NCBI GenBank assembly: GCA_016650215.1
Contig: JAENWF010000197.1
Span: 1-39,240, forward strand
Source: Thermoanaerobaculia bacterium
GTDB lineage: Bacteria > Acidobacteriota > Thermoanaerobaculia > Gp7-AA8
Reading direction: 5' to 3'
Length of the DNA: 39,240 nt
Shown piece by piece: positions 22,970-31,134 of the stretch. A program made the position numbers and the translations under genes. The notes beneath the pieces were generated by a model. It saw nothing but the letters and a program-made list of their open reading frames with translations. It searched no databases and was not told where the DNA came from. The first letter of the stretch is position 1. Each line of letters starts with the position of its first letter.

Positions 22970-23929
22970 CTAACGCATCAGGCGCTCGAACGTCGCATCC
23001 CCGCGCACGGCGGCAAGATCGGAGTCATTTGCCGCCTGCTTCTTCAGTTTGGGGTTCAACGCGAACGCCCGTGCGAGGGCCTCCAACGCTTCGGCTCGCT
23101 TTCCTGCAGCGAGGCGGATCACCGCGAGGTCGTACATCACTTCCGCCACATCTGCGCCGAGCTTCGCCGCCCGCTCCTGGGCCTCGAGCGCTTCGGCGAA
23201 GCGCTTCTGTGTGAACGCGGTCCAGCCTTCGTTCCACGCGTAATTCATCTCGGCGTACTTCAGCAGGCGCCCGAGCTCGATGAACGGCTCGGCGTCGTCG
23301 TCGACGCGGATGTCGATCGCGCGGTCGTTACCGCCGTTGAATCCCGCCTTGTCGCGGACGATGACGAGCGCCGCGGACTGCTTGCCTCGCGAGTCGCCGC
23401 CCGCCGCATCACCCGCGAGAAGCGCCGCATAGATCCGCTGCGCGAGCGAGCCCTTCGCGTCGAGAAACGCGCGCTCCATTTTCACGACGACGTCTTCGCC
23501 GGTGAGGATATTGCCCTGAATCGCGTAGTTCGGGCCGCTGCGGCCGCCAGCCCACGGGTTGCATCCCTCGCCGGTGTGCGTGACCGACGATCCATCGCGG
23601 GAGACGAGCCCGACCTGCCTCGACTTCGCATTCTCATCGCCACGCAGCAGCACGCGAAGCGTCTCTTCCGCCGTCGCTCCCTGCGCCATCAGCTCGAGCC
23701 CGCGCGGGCCGTACGTCACGTTTGCATTCGCCTGCGTCGCGACCGCGCCGGCGCGCGAGTCGAGATACGGCACGACGCTTCCGACGCTGAAGAATCGCGA
23801 GGCAACGGCGACGCCGAGCTCGCCCGTCTTCGCGTCGCGCGCGACGATCGAGAACGTCGAGACGCTGCGCGCCTCCGCCGCGATCGCGATCAGCAGCAGC
23901 GAGGCGGCGACCAGTGTCCCGCGCATCAT
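22970..23929 (-). CDS. Exported DUF1028 (Ntn-hydrolase-like) protein with TPR-like tail
   Basis: A 319-residue protein. A signal peptide (MRGTLVAASLLLIAIAAEA) precedes the DUF1028 domain starting at VSTFSIVARDAKTGELGVAV, with VGSVVPYLDSRAGAVATQA and GGDSRGKQSAALVIV. DUF1028 has an Ntn-hydrolase-like fold; its activity is not established. The last 100 residues (WTAFTQKRFAEALEAQERAA, AGKRAEALEALARAFALNP) form about two TPR-like helical pairs. The ATG shares one base with the stop of the beta-barrel gene upstream (TGATG), so the two form a coupled pair. A start three nt later is also possible. Confidence 0.87.
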   Translation of the reverse strand: MMRGTLVAASLLLIAIAAEARSVSTFSIVARDAKTGELGVAVASRFFSVGSVVPYLDSRAGAVATQANANVTYGPRGLELMAQGATAEETLRVLLRGDENAKSRQVGLVSRDGSSVTHTGEGCNPWAGGRSGPNYAIQGNILTGEDVVVKMERAFLDAKGSLAQRIYAALLAGDAAGGDSRGKQSAALVIVRDKAGFNGGNDRAIDIRVDDDAEPFIELGRLLKYAEMNYAWNEGWTAFTQKRFAEALEAQERAAKLGADVAEVMYDLAVIRLAAGKRAEALEALARAFALNPKLKKQAANDSDLAAVRGDATFERLMR

Positions 23930-24513
23930 CAGAATGCGAAGCGGAGCCCGCCGCTGATCGTGAGGTAGCTCGGGCTGAAGTCATGCTTCGTGAAGTGGTA
24001 CGTGCCGTCAAGGATCAGGCCGTAGCGGCGCGTCATCGGAAAGTCGGCCGTGACGCCGACAGCGAAGCCGTAATCGGTCGAGGTCTCGAATCCGGGGGCC
24101 TCATGACGATACGCGCCGATGCCGGCGAAGAGTCCCGCGGAGCCGAACGGCTCGGAGAAGCGATACTCGATCAGCCCTTCGATGTGCTGCACCTCGCCCT
24201 CGACATCCGTGCGCACGTCGACTTCCTCGCCGTCGATTACTTCGGTCGAGCGAAGCCCTACGGGACCGTTGATCCGCCCCGCTTTGATCTTGAACATCGT
24301 GCCGGGATCGACCTGCAGCGCGTAATACAGCTCGAACGAGTTGTTCGAGAAGCTGAAGCCGTCGTCGTTGAAGGTGGTGCCGGCAGCCGCCGTGTCACCG
24401 CTGTCTGTGACCCTTTTGCTTCCGCCGAAGAGGACGCCGAACTCGGTCGTCTGCGCCGCGGCGGGGAGGGAGCAGGCGAGGAGAAGGGCGAGCAGGAATG
24501 CGGTCTTTCTCAT
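23929..24513 (-). CDS. Outer-membrane beta-barrel protein
   Basis: A 194-residue protein with a signal peptide (MRKTAFLLALLLACSLPAAA, cleavage after AQ likely). Alternating beta-strands run through it (FELYYALQVDPGTMFKIKAG, YGLILDGTYHFTKH) and it ends in an aromatic residue (GGLRFAF), the usual C-terminal signature of outer-membrane barrels. The size suggests an eight-strand barrel of the OmpW/OmpA-like type. ATG 24513 is used because the signal peptide begins there. It is the first gene of a two-gene operon with DUF1028. Confidence 0.83.
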   Translation of the reverse strand: MRKTAFLLALLLACSLPAAAQTTEFGVLFGGSKRVTDSGDTAAAGTTFNDDGFSFSNNSFELYYALQVDPGTMFKIKAGRINGPVGLRSTEVIDGEEVDVRTDVEGEVQHIEGLIEYRFSEPFGSAGLFAGIGAYRHEAPGFETSTDYGFAVGVTADFPMTRRYGLILDGTYHFTKHDFSPSYLTISGGLRFAF

Positions 24514-24564
24514 GGACGGCAATATAAGCGAAGTCGAGGACACGTAGAAACCTCCGTCGGTACA

Positions 24565-25302
24565 ATGTTGCGCGTGCCGAGCCTGAGCCGCGCGCTGTCG
24601 AACATTGGACGTGAGGCGCTCAGAATCGTTCTGCCCGCGTGGTGTGTCGCGTGTGACCGCGATTTGCCGTGGCGGGATCGCGTGGCTTCGTGCTGCGGTG
24701 AGTGCTGGCGCGCGCTGCCGCGCATCGATGGCGCGAAATGCTCTTCATGTGCGCTGCCGCTGTACGGAGTCGCGGGCGGAACAGGAGTCTGCATCACGTG
24801 CATGCGCGACCCGCTCCCGCTCGCATGGTGTGAAGCGTGGGGCGAATACCGCGATGGTCTCGAGCGCGTGCTACACGCATTCAAGTTCCAGCGGCACGAC
24901 TTTCTCGACGCACCGCTCGCAGCGATGCTGGCCGAAGTGGTGCGCGACCGCCAGTTTGACGCGATCGTCCCCGTCCCGATGCATCCCTCTAGAAAGCGCC
25001 GCCGCGGCTACAACCAGGCCGAGCTCCTCGCGCGTGCGCTCGCCAAAACGATCGGGGTCCCTTGCGACGTCACACTCCTCACGAAAACCGCGGAGAAGCG
25101 CACGCAGTCGACGCTTGCCCGCGCCGAGCGCGTCGCCAACGTGCGCGGCGTGTTCGAAGCATCTCCGCAGGCGCGCGATCTGTCGATTCTCATCGTCGAT
25201 GACATCTGCACGACCGGCGAGACCCTGCGCGCCTGCGCGACCGAGCTCTCAAAAGTGGGCGCGACGCGGATTGCAGCAGTGTCCGTCGCGAAGGCCGTCT
25301 AG
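24565..25302 (+). CDS. comF: ComF family phosphoribosyltransferase-like protein
   Basis: A 245-residue protein of usual ComF length. The N-terminal zinc-binding part carries CVAC, CCGEC, CSSC and CITC (residues about 22-75). The PRT domain has VPVPMHPSRKRRRGYNQAELLA and the PRPP-binding loop ILIVDDICTTGETLRA. ComF proteins help take up or recombine single-stranded DNA in competent bacteria, and many non-competent bacteria keep them. ATG 24565 overlaps TACAAT (24561-24566), which looks like a -10 element; if so, translation could begin at GTG 24574 on a leaderless mRNA. Confidence 0.9.
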   Translation: MLRVPSLSRALSNIGREALRIVLPAWCVACDRDLPWRDRVASCCGECWRALPRIDGAKCSSCALPLYGVAGGTGVCITCMRDPLPLAWCEAWGEYRDGLERVLHAFKFQRHDFLDAPLAAMLAEVVRDRQFDAIVPVPMHPSRKRRRGYNQAELLARALAKTIGVPCDVTLLTKTAEKRTQSTLARAERVANVRGVFEASPQARDLSILIVDDICTTGETLRACATELSKVGATRIAAVSVAKAV

Positions 25303-25303
25303 G

Positions 25304-25324
25304 CACTCAGCACTCAGCACTCAG
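25304..25324. repeat. Three CACTCAG heptamers between convergent genes
   Basis: Three exact CACTCAG units directly after the comF stop. The last unit contains the stop codon (TGA on the minus strand, 25321-25323) of the acyltransferase gene. The same unit occurs four times at 8897-8924. Confidence 0.85.
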
Positions 25325-26229
25325 GATCGACCGACATCCCACTCCGGCCGGTCGCGCCAGCGGTCGTGCATCCAGACCCACTGTTCTGGATGGGCGCGAA
25401 TCTGCTCTTCGATTTGATGAGTGATCGTTGTGGTGAGCGCAATCGGGTCATCGTTGCGATGTGTGTCGATCGGCTCGAGGAAGCGGACGTGCTGGATCCC
25501 ATCGTCCCCGCGATGGATGAATGCCGCTGCCACCGCTGCCTCGGTGCGGATCGCGAGCTTGGCGGGGCCGATCGGTGTCAACGCCGGAATTCCGAAGAAC
25601 TCGATCTTCGCGCTTTCCGCTCGGAGGCTCTGGTCGATGAGGAATGCGAGGACCCCGGGACGACGCAGCGCCTGAATGATCTCTCGCGCGGACGCGGCGG
25701 AGCCGCGGTCGACTGTCCGGATTCCGACGCGCGCGCGGAGTGCGGTGATGTAGTCGTTCATCCCCGCTTCGTCGCGCTCTCGTTGAATCACGGACACCGG
25801 CGCATGCAGTCCGCACGTGAAGGCGAGCCACTCCCAGTTTCCGCAGTGGCCCGTAAAGATCACGATCGAGCGGCCGCCGCGCACCAGCTCGACGATCCGG
25901 TCGAGCCCCTCGATCTTCGTGGTCTCCGCCACGTTCGCCATCGTGATGTTCGGCAGCCACGCAATCTCGAAGAGCGAGATCCCGAAGTGCCGGAACATCG
26001 CGCGGATCGTCTTGCGATGATCCGCCGCCGGCCAGTCGGGAAACGCCTTCGCGATGTTCGCAAGCGCCTTGCGCCGCTCGCGCCGGGCGACTTGCCACGC
26101 AAGCGCGCCGAGCCCACGTCCGAAGACGCGGCCGAGGCGCAACGGGATGCGCCGCCCGATCGCGCTGATGATCACGAGTGCGCGATAAAGAATCCGCGCG
26201 CGAACCGCCCGAAGCCCTGCACTTGCCAC
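25321..26229 (-). CDS. LpxL/HtrB-type lysophospholipid/lipid A acyltransferase
   Basis: A 302-residue protein. Residues about 1-40 hold an N-terminal hydrophobic helix and basic RRIPLRLGRVFGRGLG. The catalytic H-x4-E is in FTGHCGNWEWLA, and FLIDQSLRAESAKIEFFGIP and a C-terminal WVWMHDRWRDRPEW match the late acyltransferases of lipid A synthesis (LpxL/LpxM) and relatives. It should act at the inner membrane using acyl-ACP. The GTG at 26229 is the best start by length, but no clear Shine-Dalgarno is seen and codons upstream remain open. Its stop codon lies in a heptamer repeat. Confidence 0.85.
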   Translation of the reverse strand: MASAGLRAVRARILYRALVIISAIGRRIPLRLGRVFGRGLGALAWQVARRERRKALANIAKAFPDWPAADHRKTIRAMFRHFGISLFEIAWLPNITMANVAETTKIEGLDRIVELVRGGRSIVIFTGHCGNWEWLAFTCGLHAPVSVIQRERDEAGMNDYITALRARVGIRTVDRGSAASAREIIQALRRPGVLAFLIDQSLRAESAKIEFFGIPALTPIGPAKLAIRTEAAVAAAFIHRGDDGIQHVRFLEPIDTHRNDDPIALTTTITHQIEEQIRAHPEQWVWMHDRWRDRPEWDVGRS

Positions 26230-26310
26230 AGCCGGATCATAGAGGGTCAGGTCTAGTATTGCCGCCACCCCCCAACAACACGCTGTCTCCCTGTTGCAAG
26301 AGGCCTCTCG

Positions 26311-28512
26311 ATGCTCGGTCGAACTGTTCTGCATTACCGCATCACATCCCAGATTGGTATGGGTGGGATGGGCGTTGTCTATGAGGCCGAGGACATCAAC
26401 CTCGGGCGTCACGTCGCGCTGAAGTTCCTCCCTCCGGCAATGGCTGGCGATGCGTTGCTCCTCCAGAGGTTTCAGCGCGAGGCGCGGGCCGCATCGGGCC
26501 TGAACCATCCGAACATCTGCACGATCCACGGCATCGAGCAGTTCGAGTCCGATCACTTCATCGTGATGGAGCTGCTGGTTGGCGAGTCGCTTGCTGACCG
26601 CCTGCGAAACGGACCGCTGGACGTCGGGTCGCTTCTGACCTACGGCCTGCAGATCGTCGACGCGCTCGAATCGGCGCACTCCAAAGGCATCGTTCACCGC
26701 GACCTCAAGCCGGCGAACATCTTCATCACCTCACGCGATCAGGCGAAGATTCTCGACTTCGGGCTCGCGAAAATTGAAGGATTGAAGGGCGTCGAGCCGT
26801 TGTCAGCTACAGCGGTCCGCGTCGACGAGCTAACCACGGCCGGCTCGACGGTCGGCACGGTCGCTTACATGTCGCCGGAACAGGCGCGTGGTCTTGTCAC
26901 TGACACGCGAACCGACCTCTTCTCCTTCGGCACCGTTCTCTATCAGATGGCCACGGGAGTGCTCCCTTTTCAGGGTGACACCTCCGCGGTCGTGTTTGAC
27001 GCGATCCTCAATCGCGAGCCGCCCGCCGTCACGCAGCTCAGCCCCTCGCTGCCGCTCGAGCTGAACCGGATCATCGGACAGGCTCTCGAGAAGGACCGGG
27101 ATCTCCGCTTTCAATCAGCCAACGAACTGAAGACGTCGCTCAAGCGCCTGAAACGAGACCTCGATTCCGGCGGGCAGCGCGCTGCCGACTCGAGTGGGAA
27201 GCGGTCGGGTACGACGTCCGCGAGGCGCGAGCACTCGATCGCCGTTCTCTACTTCGAGAACCTCAGCGGAGTGAAAGAGGACGAGTACCTTCGCGACGGC
27301 ATTACCGAGGACATCACGACCGAGCTCTCGAAGATCAAGGGGCTGAAGACTTTTTCGCGCGCGATGGTGCTTGCCTATCGGGACAAGCCGGTCACTGCGG
27401 GGCAGGTGGGGAAGGAGATGGGGGCATCGTACGTACTGTCCGGAAGTCTCCGCCGCGCCGGCGCGCGGTTGCGCATCAATGCGCAGCTGATCGACGCCGC
27501 GACCGATTTCCCGCTTTGGTCCGAGCGCTACGACCGCGAGATGAAGGACGTCTTCGAGGTTCAGGACGAGATCGCGCAGAAGATCGCTGCGGCGCTTCGG
27601 ATCACATTGTCGCCACAGGAACAACAGGCACTCTCGGCGAAGCCAACCGAGGATCTGCAGGCGTACGACCTCTTTCTCCGCGCGAGGACATACGCCCGCC
27701 GCGTCGGTCGCCAGGACCTGCAGTTCGCGATGCAGATGTACGAGAACGCGGTGGCGATCGATCCTGACTTTGCTCTCGCGCACGCGGGACTGGCGAATGT
27801 GTGCGCTCAGTACTACTACCACTTCGAGCGGCAGCAGAAATGGATCGACCGGGCGATCGAGGCGACGCAGAAAGCGAGCGCCAGGGGAAACGACGAGCCC
27901 GAGGTTCAGGCCGCCCGCGCCTGGGTGATTTTCGCCGAGGGGCATTACGACGAGGCGGCGGCGCAGATCAGGAAGGCGCTCAGCCGGAATCCCGATGTCG
28001 ACGGCGGGTATTACCTGCTTGGACGCTCTCTCTTCTCGGCCGGCAAGTATCAGGAAGTGGTCGACATTATGGAAGAGGCTCTCGCGCACGCGGGCGAGAA
28101 CTACAACACGACGGTTCCGATCCACAACAGCCTCGGCGCGCTAGGCAAGAAGGATGCGTTGTCGAATTACCTGCACCGCGAGATCGAGGTGTACGAGACA
28201 CACCTCAAGAAGGTGCCCGAGGATGCGCGGGCGCGCGTGCTGCTTGCGGGTGACTACGCCACGTTGGGCCGGTTCGACGACGCAAAGCGCGAGGCGAACA
28301 TGGCGATGGTGCTCCGCCCCGATGACTCGATGATTCTCTACAACACCGCCTGCGTCTTCTGCGCGATGAACAACGGGAGCGACGCTCTGATCGCAATCAA
28401 GAAAGCGTGGGAGTCCGGCTACCGCGACGCGGTCTGGACCCGTCAGGACCCCGACCTCGCACTTCTGCGCGGCAACGCGGAGTTCGAGCGCCTCTATCCA
28501 CCGGCGACATAG
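26311..28512 (+). CDS. Ser/Thr protein kinase with TolB-N/FlgO-like and TPR domains
   Basis: A 733-residue protein. The kinase domain (about 8-275) has GMGGMGVVYEAED, the ATP lysine K38, HRDLKPAN at 129-136, DFGLAKI and MSPEQARG, so it should be active. A short Ser-rich linker leads to IAVLYFENLSGVKEDEYLRDG (about 312-332), the start of a domain of about 120 residues seen in many adenylate-cyclase/TPR proteins (FlgO/TolB-N-like). TPR-like repeats then run from about 450 to the end. No membrane segment separates kinase and TPRs, unlike many Acidobacteriota relatives, so it is probably cytosolic. It is divergent from the acyltransferase gene across 81 nt. Confidence 0.93.
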   Translation: MLGRTVLHYRITSQIGMGGMGVVYEAEDINLGRHVALKFLPPAMAGDALLLQRFQREARAASGLNHPNICTIHGIEQFESDHFIVMELLVGESLADRLRNGPLDVGSLLTYGLQIVDALESAHSKGIVHRDLKPANIFITSRDQAKILDFGLAKIEGLKGVEPLSATAVRVDELTTAGSTVGTVAYMSPEQARGLVTDTRTDLFSFGTVLYQMATGVLPFQGDTSAVVFDAILNREPPAVTQLSPSLPLELNRIIGQALEKDRDLRFQSANELKTSLKRLKRDLDSGGQRAADSSGKRSGTTSARREHSIAVLYFENLSGVKEDEYLRDGITEDITTELSKIKGLKTFSRAMVLAYRDKPVTAGQVGKEMGASYVLSGSLRRAGARLRINAQLIDAATDFPLWSERYDREMKDVFEVQDEIAQKIAAALRITLSPQEQQALSAKPTEDLQAYDLFLRARTYARRVGRQDLQFAMQMYENAVAIDPDFALAHAGLANVCAQYYYHFERQQKWIDRAIEATQKASARGNDEPEVQAARAWVIFAEGHYDEAAAQIRKALSRNPDVDGGYYLLGRSLFSAGKYQEVVDIMEEALAHAGENYNTTVPIHNSLGALGKKDALSNYLHREIEVYETHLKKVPEDARARVLLAGDYATLGRFDDAKREANMAMVLRPDDSMILYNTACVFCAMNNGSDALIAIKKAWESGYRDAVWTRQDPDLALLRGNAEFERLYPPAT

Positions 28513-28591
28513 AGTCTGGCGACCGAGTTCCGCGCCGCTGTACACCGCAGGCTCTCGGCCGCGTACTAGAGGGAAAGGAGATCGCCGCACA

Positions 28592-29500
28592 ATGACCTTT
28601 CCCACTCGACTGATCCTCATCGCGACGCTGTTCTTCGCGGTTCCTTCCGGTATCTCCGCTCAAGAGGCGGCAACGGCCTCCGTCCCACAGACGATGACGG
28701 CAACCGCGACTCAGACCGAGACTTCGACCTCAACCGCGGATGAGAATCAGGCCGGGCAATCGAGTTACGAGATCCGCACCCAGTTCGCCCAGCTTCTCCG
28801 CCAGAGTCCGTCGGAGCTGTCGACGATTCTGGTTCTTGATCCTACGCTGCTTTCGAATGAGGGGTTCCTGGTCGGATACCCGGAGCTTGCACGATTCGTC
28901 GCGCGACACCCCGAGGTCCGGCGGAATCCCCGCTTCTACCTCGAAGATTTCCACGCCGAGCGCCAGGGCCGTACACCGCTCGAAGAAATCGTCGAGGTGT
29001 TATCGATCCTCGGAGTCATAGCTACCATTGCGTTCACGCTTGCGTGGCTCTTGCGAACCATCATCGAGCAGAAGCGGTGGAGCCGCCTCTCTCGGACTCA
29101 GAGCGAGGTTCACAACAAGATTCTCGATCGCTTCGGTTCGAGCGAAGAACTTCTCGCGTACATCAAGACACCCGCGGGAACGAAGTTCCTGGAGTCAGCG
29201 CCCATCCCGCTTCGCACCGAACAGCCGATGCAGAACGCGCCGCTGACGCGGATCATGTGGTCGGTGCAGCTCGGAGTCATCATCCTCGCGGGCGGGCTCG
29301 GGATGCTGCTCGTCAGTCTCCGTTTCGAGAAGGATACGGCGGAAGGCTTCTTCGCAATCGGCGCGATCGCCGCCTCTGTGGGAGCCGGCTTCATCGCCTC
29401 GGCGTTCACCTCGATCATCCTCTCGCGCCGTCTTGGCTTGTGGCGGAGTCCGGGGTCGCTCCCGGCGGAGTCTCTCGATGAACCTGGCGGGATGAGATGA
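28592..29500 (+). CDS. Exported/membrane protein in an ECF sigma operon
   Basis: A 302-residue protein. A signal peptide (TRLILIATLFFAVPSGISA) is followed by a Thr/Ser/Ala-rich stretch (25-55), a helical region (60-135), one membrane segment (about 146-168, ILGVIATIAFTLAWLL), a charged cytoplasmic part, and two more segments near 226-245 and 252-275. I do not recognise the family. It has a good Shine-Dalgarno (GGAAAGGAG) and its stop overlaps the sigma gene start (ATGA), so it is the first gene of a three-gene operon and may be the signal input or a main target of that sigma factor (inference). Confidence 0.8.
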   Translation: MTFPTRLILIATLFFAVPSGISAQEAATASVPQTMTATATQTETSTSTADENQAGQSSYEIRTQFAQLLRQSPSELSTILVLDPTLLSNEGFLVGYPELARFVARHPEVRRNPRFYLEDFHAERQGRTPLEEIVEVLSILGVIATIAFTLAWLLRTIIEQKRWSRLSRTQSEVHNKILDRFGSSEELLAYIKTPAGTKFLESAPIPLRTEQPMQNAPLTRIMWSVQLGVIILAGGLGMLLVSLRFEKDTAEGFFAIGAIAASVGAGFIASAFTSIILSRRLGLWRSPGSLPAESLDEPGGMR

Positions 29501-30093
29501 TGGACGCGATGGGATTTCCGCTCGTGATCCGCGACATGACGATGCCGGAGCGCAGTGATGCGGACGGCGCCCTCACGCTGATGGGGGAGGAGGAGTTCCG
29601 GGCGTTCTACGAGCGGACAGCACGGCCGTTGTGGTCATACCTGTCGCGCATTTCGGGGGACCGGCATCTGGCCGACGATCTGCTTCAGGAGGCGTACTAC
29701 CGCTTCTATCGCGCGGGCCGTCAGTACGAAAGCGAGTCTCACCGGAGAAATTCGCTCTTTCAGATTGCGACGAATGTCTCGCGCGACGAAGCCCGCCGGG
29801 CGAGCCGGCACCACGACGTTCCGCTGGTTGAGGAGCATGACGAGACACCCGGCGCTGTCGCGGCCAGCAATGAGCCGCCACCTGAGCGTCATGCAGCCAT
29901 CCGAACCGACCTCCAGCGGGCGCTCACGCATCTCGAGCCGCTGCAGCGCGAGCTTCTATGGCTCGCGTATGCGCAGGGAGCCTCACACCAGGAGATCGCG
30001 GGGATCGTCGGCGTTCGTGCGATCAGCGTCAGGACACTTCTGCTACGAGCGAAGAGAAAGCTGGCGAAAATACTCGATGGGAGGGTGCGATGA
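29497..30093 (+). CDS. ECF-type RNA polymerase sigma factor
   Basis: A 198-residue sigma-70 family protein of group IV. Region 2 is at about 33-105 (FYERTARPLWSYLSRISGDR, LADDLLQEAYYRFYRAG, QIATNVSRDEARRA). Region 4 is at about 138-190 (LEPLQRELLWLAYAQGASHQ, then EIAGIVGVRAISVRTLLLRAKRKL). The linker between them is Glu/Pro-rich. It has ATGA overlaps with both neighbours, so the membrane protein, sigma and anti-sigma should be made in a fixed ratio. ATG 29497 begins MMDAMGFPL; an internal Met could also serve. Confidence 0.9.
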   Translation: MMDAMGFPLVIRDMTMPERSDADGALTLMGEEEFRAFYERTARPLWSYLSRISGDRHLADDLLQEAYYRFYRAGRQYESESHRRNSLFQIATNVSRDEARRASRHHDVPLVEEHDETPGAVAASNEPPPERHAAIRTDLQRALTHLEPLQRELLWLAYAQGASHQEIAGIVGVRAISVRTLLLRAKRKLAKILDGRVR

Positions 30094-30530
30094 GCGCTGC
30101 TTCATGCATGCGGGAAAGTGAGCTCCTCGATGCGCTCGGCCGTGGATTCGTCGGCGCCGAGCTCGAATCACACGTTGCCACATGCCTCCCGTGCAGCGAA
30201 CTGCAGGCGGTCGCTTCCGCACTCCTCGACGACCGCGTCAAAGCGATCCGCGAAGCGCCCGTTCCGACAGCCGCAGCGATGTGGTGGCGGATGCAGATGC
30301 GCCGACGGCAGGAAGTCCAGGCCGCGTCGCGCCGCTCGCTGTTGATCGGCCAGGCCGTAACGCTCGCCGCAGCGATGGCCGTGATGGTCGCGCTCTTCGG
30401 AGGCACTGTCGCAGTGGAGTTGCGCGAGGTGATCGCCTCGATCCGCGTCAGCTCCCCGCTCCTCCTCGCGCTCGCAACGTGGATCATCGCCGCGCCGATC
30501 GCCGGATGGGTCGCCATTCGCGGGAAGTGA
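30090..30530 (+). CDS. Zinc-finger anti-sigma factor
   Basis: A 146-residue protein. The N-terminal part has the H-x3-C-x2-C motif of zinc-binding anti-sigma domains (ESHVATCLPCSELQ, near residue 30). Two hydrophobic segments follow (about 84-106 and 118-138), placing the C-terminus in the membrane. It should hold the ECF sigma factor encoded just upstream until a membrane signal frees it. The ATG overlaps the sigma stop (ATGA). A palindromic repeat starts at the very next base after its stop codon. Confidence 0.87.
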   Translation: MSAASCMRESELLDALGRGFVGAELESHVATCLPCSELQAVASALLDDRVKAIREAPVPTAAAMWWRMQMRRRQEVQAASRRSLLIGQAVTLAAAMAVMVALFGGTVAVELREVIASIRVSSPLLLALATWIIAAPIAGWVAIRGK

Positions 30531-30592
30531 GGGTCAGGTCTTGATTTTTGCTTTTTGGAGACGGCGAAAGAGCAAAAATCAAGACCTGACCC
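30531..30592. repeat. GGGTCAGGTC hairpin repeat, copy 1
   Basis: Arms 30531-30552 and 30571-30592 are exact reverse complements (22 bp); the loop holds TTTGGAGAC. It separates the convergent anti-sigma and kdsC-like genes and abuts the anti-sigma stop. Other copies are at 34006 and 34149. Confidence 0.92.
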
Positions 30593-30596
30593 CGAA

Positions 30597-31133
30597 CTAA
30601 ATACTTTGCGCGTCGGGCTTGCCGGTCGTGAACTCTTTGATGATGGCTTCCCAGTCGCCGCGCTCGCGGAGCAGGCGCTCGACGAGCTCGCGGAAGGCGC
30701 CCATGCCGCCGCGGCTTTCCAGTTTCCAGGTCGCTGCGTCGAGGACTTCGGGGGCAGCGTCTGACGGGGCGGCGGAGATGGCAGCCCGGAGCATCGGCGC
30801 GAGGTCGGGGAGGTCGTCGCCGGCGTAGAGCATCTGATCGAAGGTGAAGCCGAGTTTCAGGGCGACTCGTTCGGTCTGCTCGAGTTTGTTGGCGGCGCCC
30901 TGATGAAGCTCGGTGATCCCCAATTCGCGCGCGCGGCGCTCCAACGCCGGTGAACGGCGGCTGGTGACGAGCGCCACGACGATGCCGGCTTTCTGCGCGA
31001 GCTTCGCGCCGAGGCCGTCGCGGACGTTGAACTCTTTCGCTTCGCGGTCATCGCCGAGGTAGATGATCTTGCCGTCGGTCCAGACGCCGTCGACGTCGGA
31101 GACGATAAGGCGGATGTGCGAGGCGCGCGACAT
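30597..31133 (-). CDS. kdsC: KdsC-like HAD phosphatase (Kdo-8-phosphate phosphatase)
   Basis: A 178-residue C0-type HAD phosphatase. The nucleophile motif is DVDGVWTDG (about 13-21), a conserved Thr-Ser pair follows (ALVTSRRS), the Lys is in NKLEQTER, and the metal-binding motif is YAGDDLPDL. KdsC removes phosphate from Kdo-8-P in making the inner core of LPS. ATG 31133 starts one base after the purH stop (TGA C ATG), so translation is coupled to purH. A nucleotide-sugar-type relative cannot be excluded, but length and motifs fit KdsC. Confidence 0.85.
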   Translation of the reverse strand: MSRASHIRLIVSDVDGVWTDGKIIYLGDDREAKEFNVRDGLGAKLAQKAGIVVALVTSRRSPALERRARELGITELHQGAANKLEQTERVALKLGFTFDQMLYAGDDLPDLAPMLRAAISAAPSDAAPEVLDAATWKLESRGGMGAFRELVERLLRERGDWEAIIKEFTTGKPDAQSI

Positions 31134-31134
31134 G

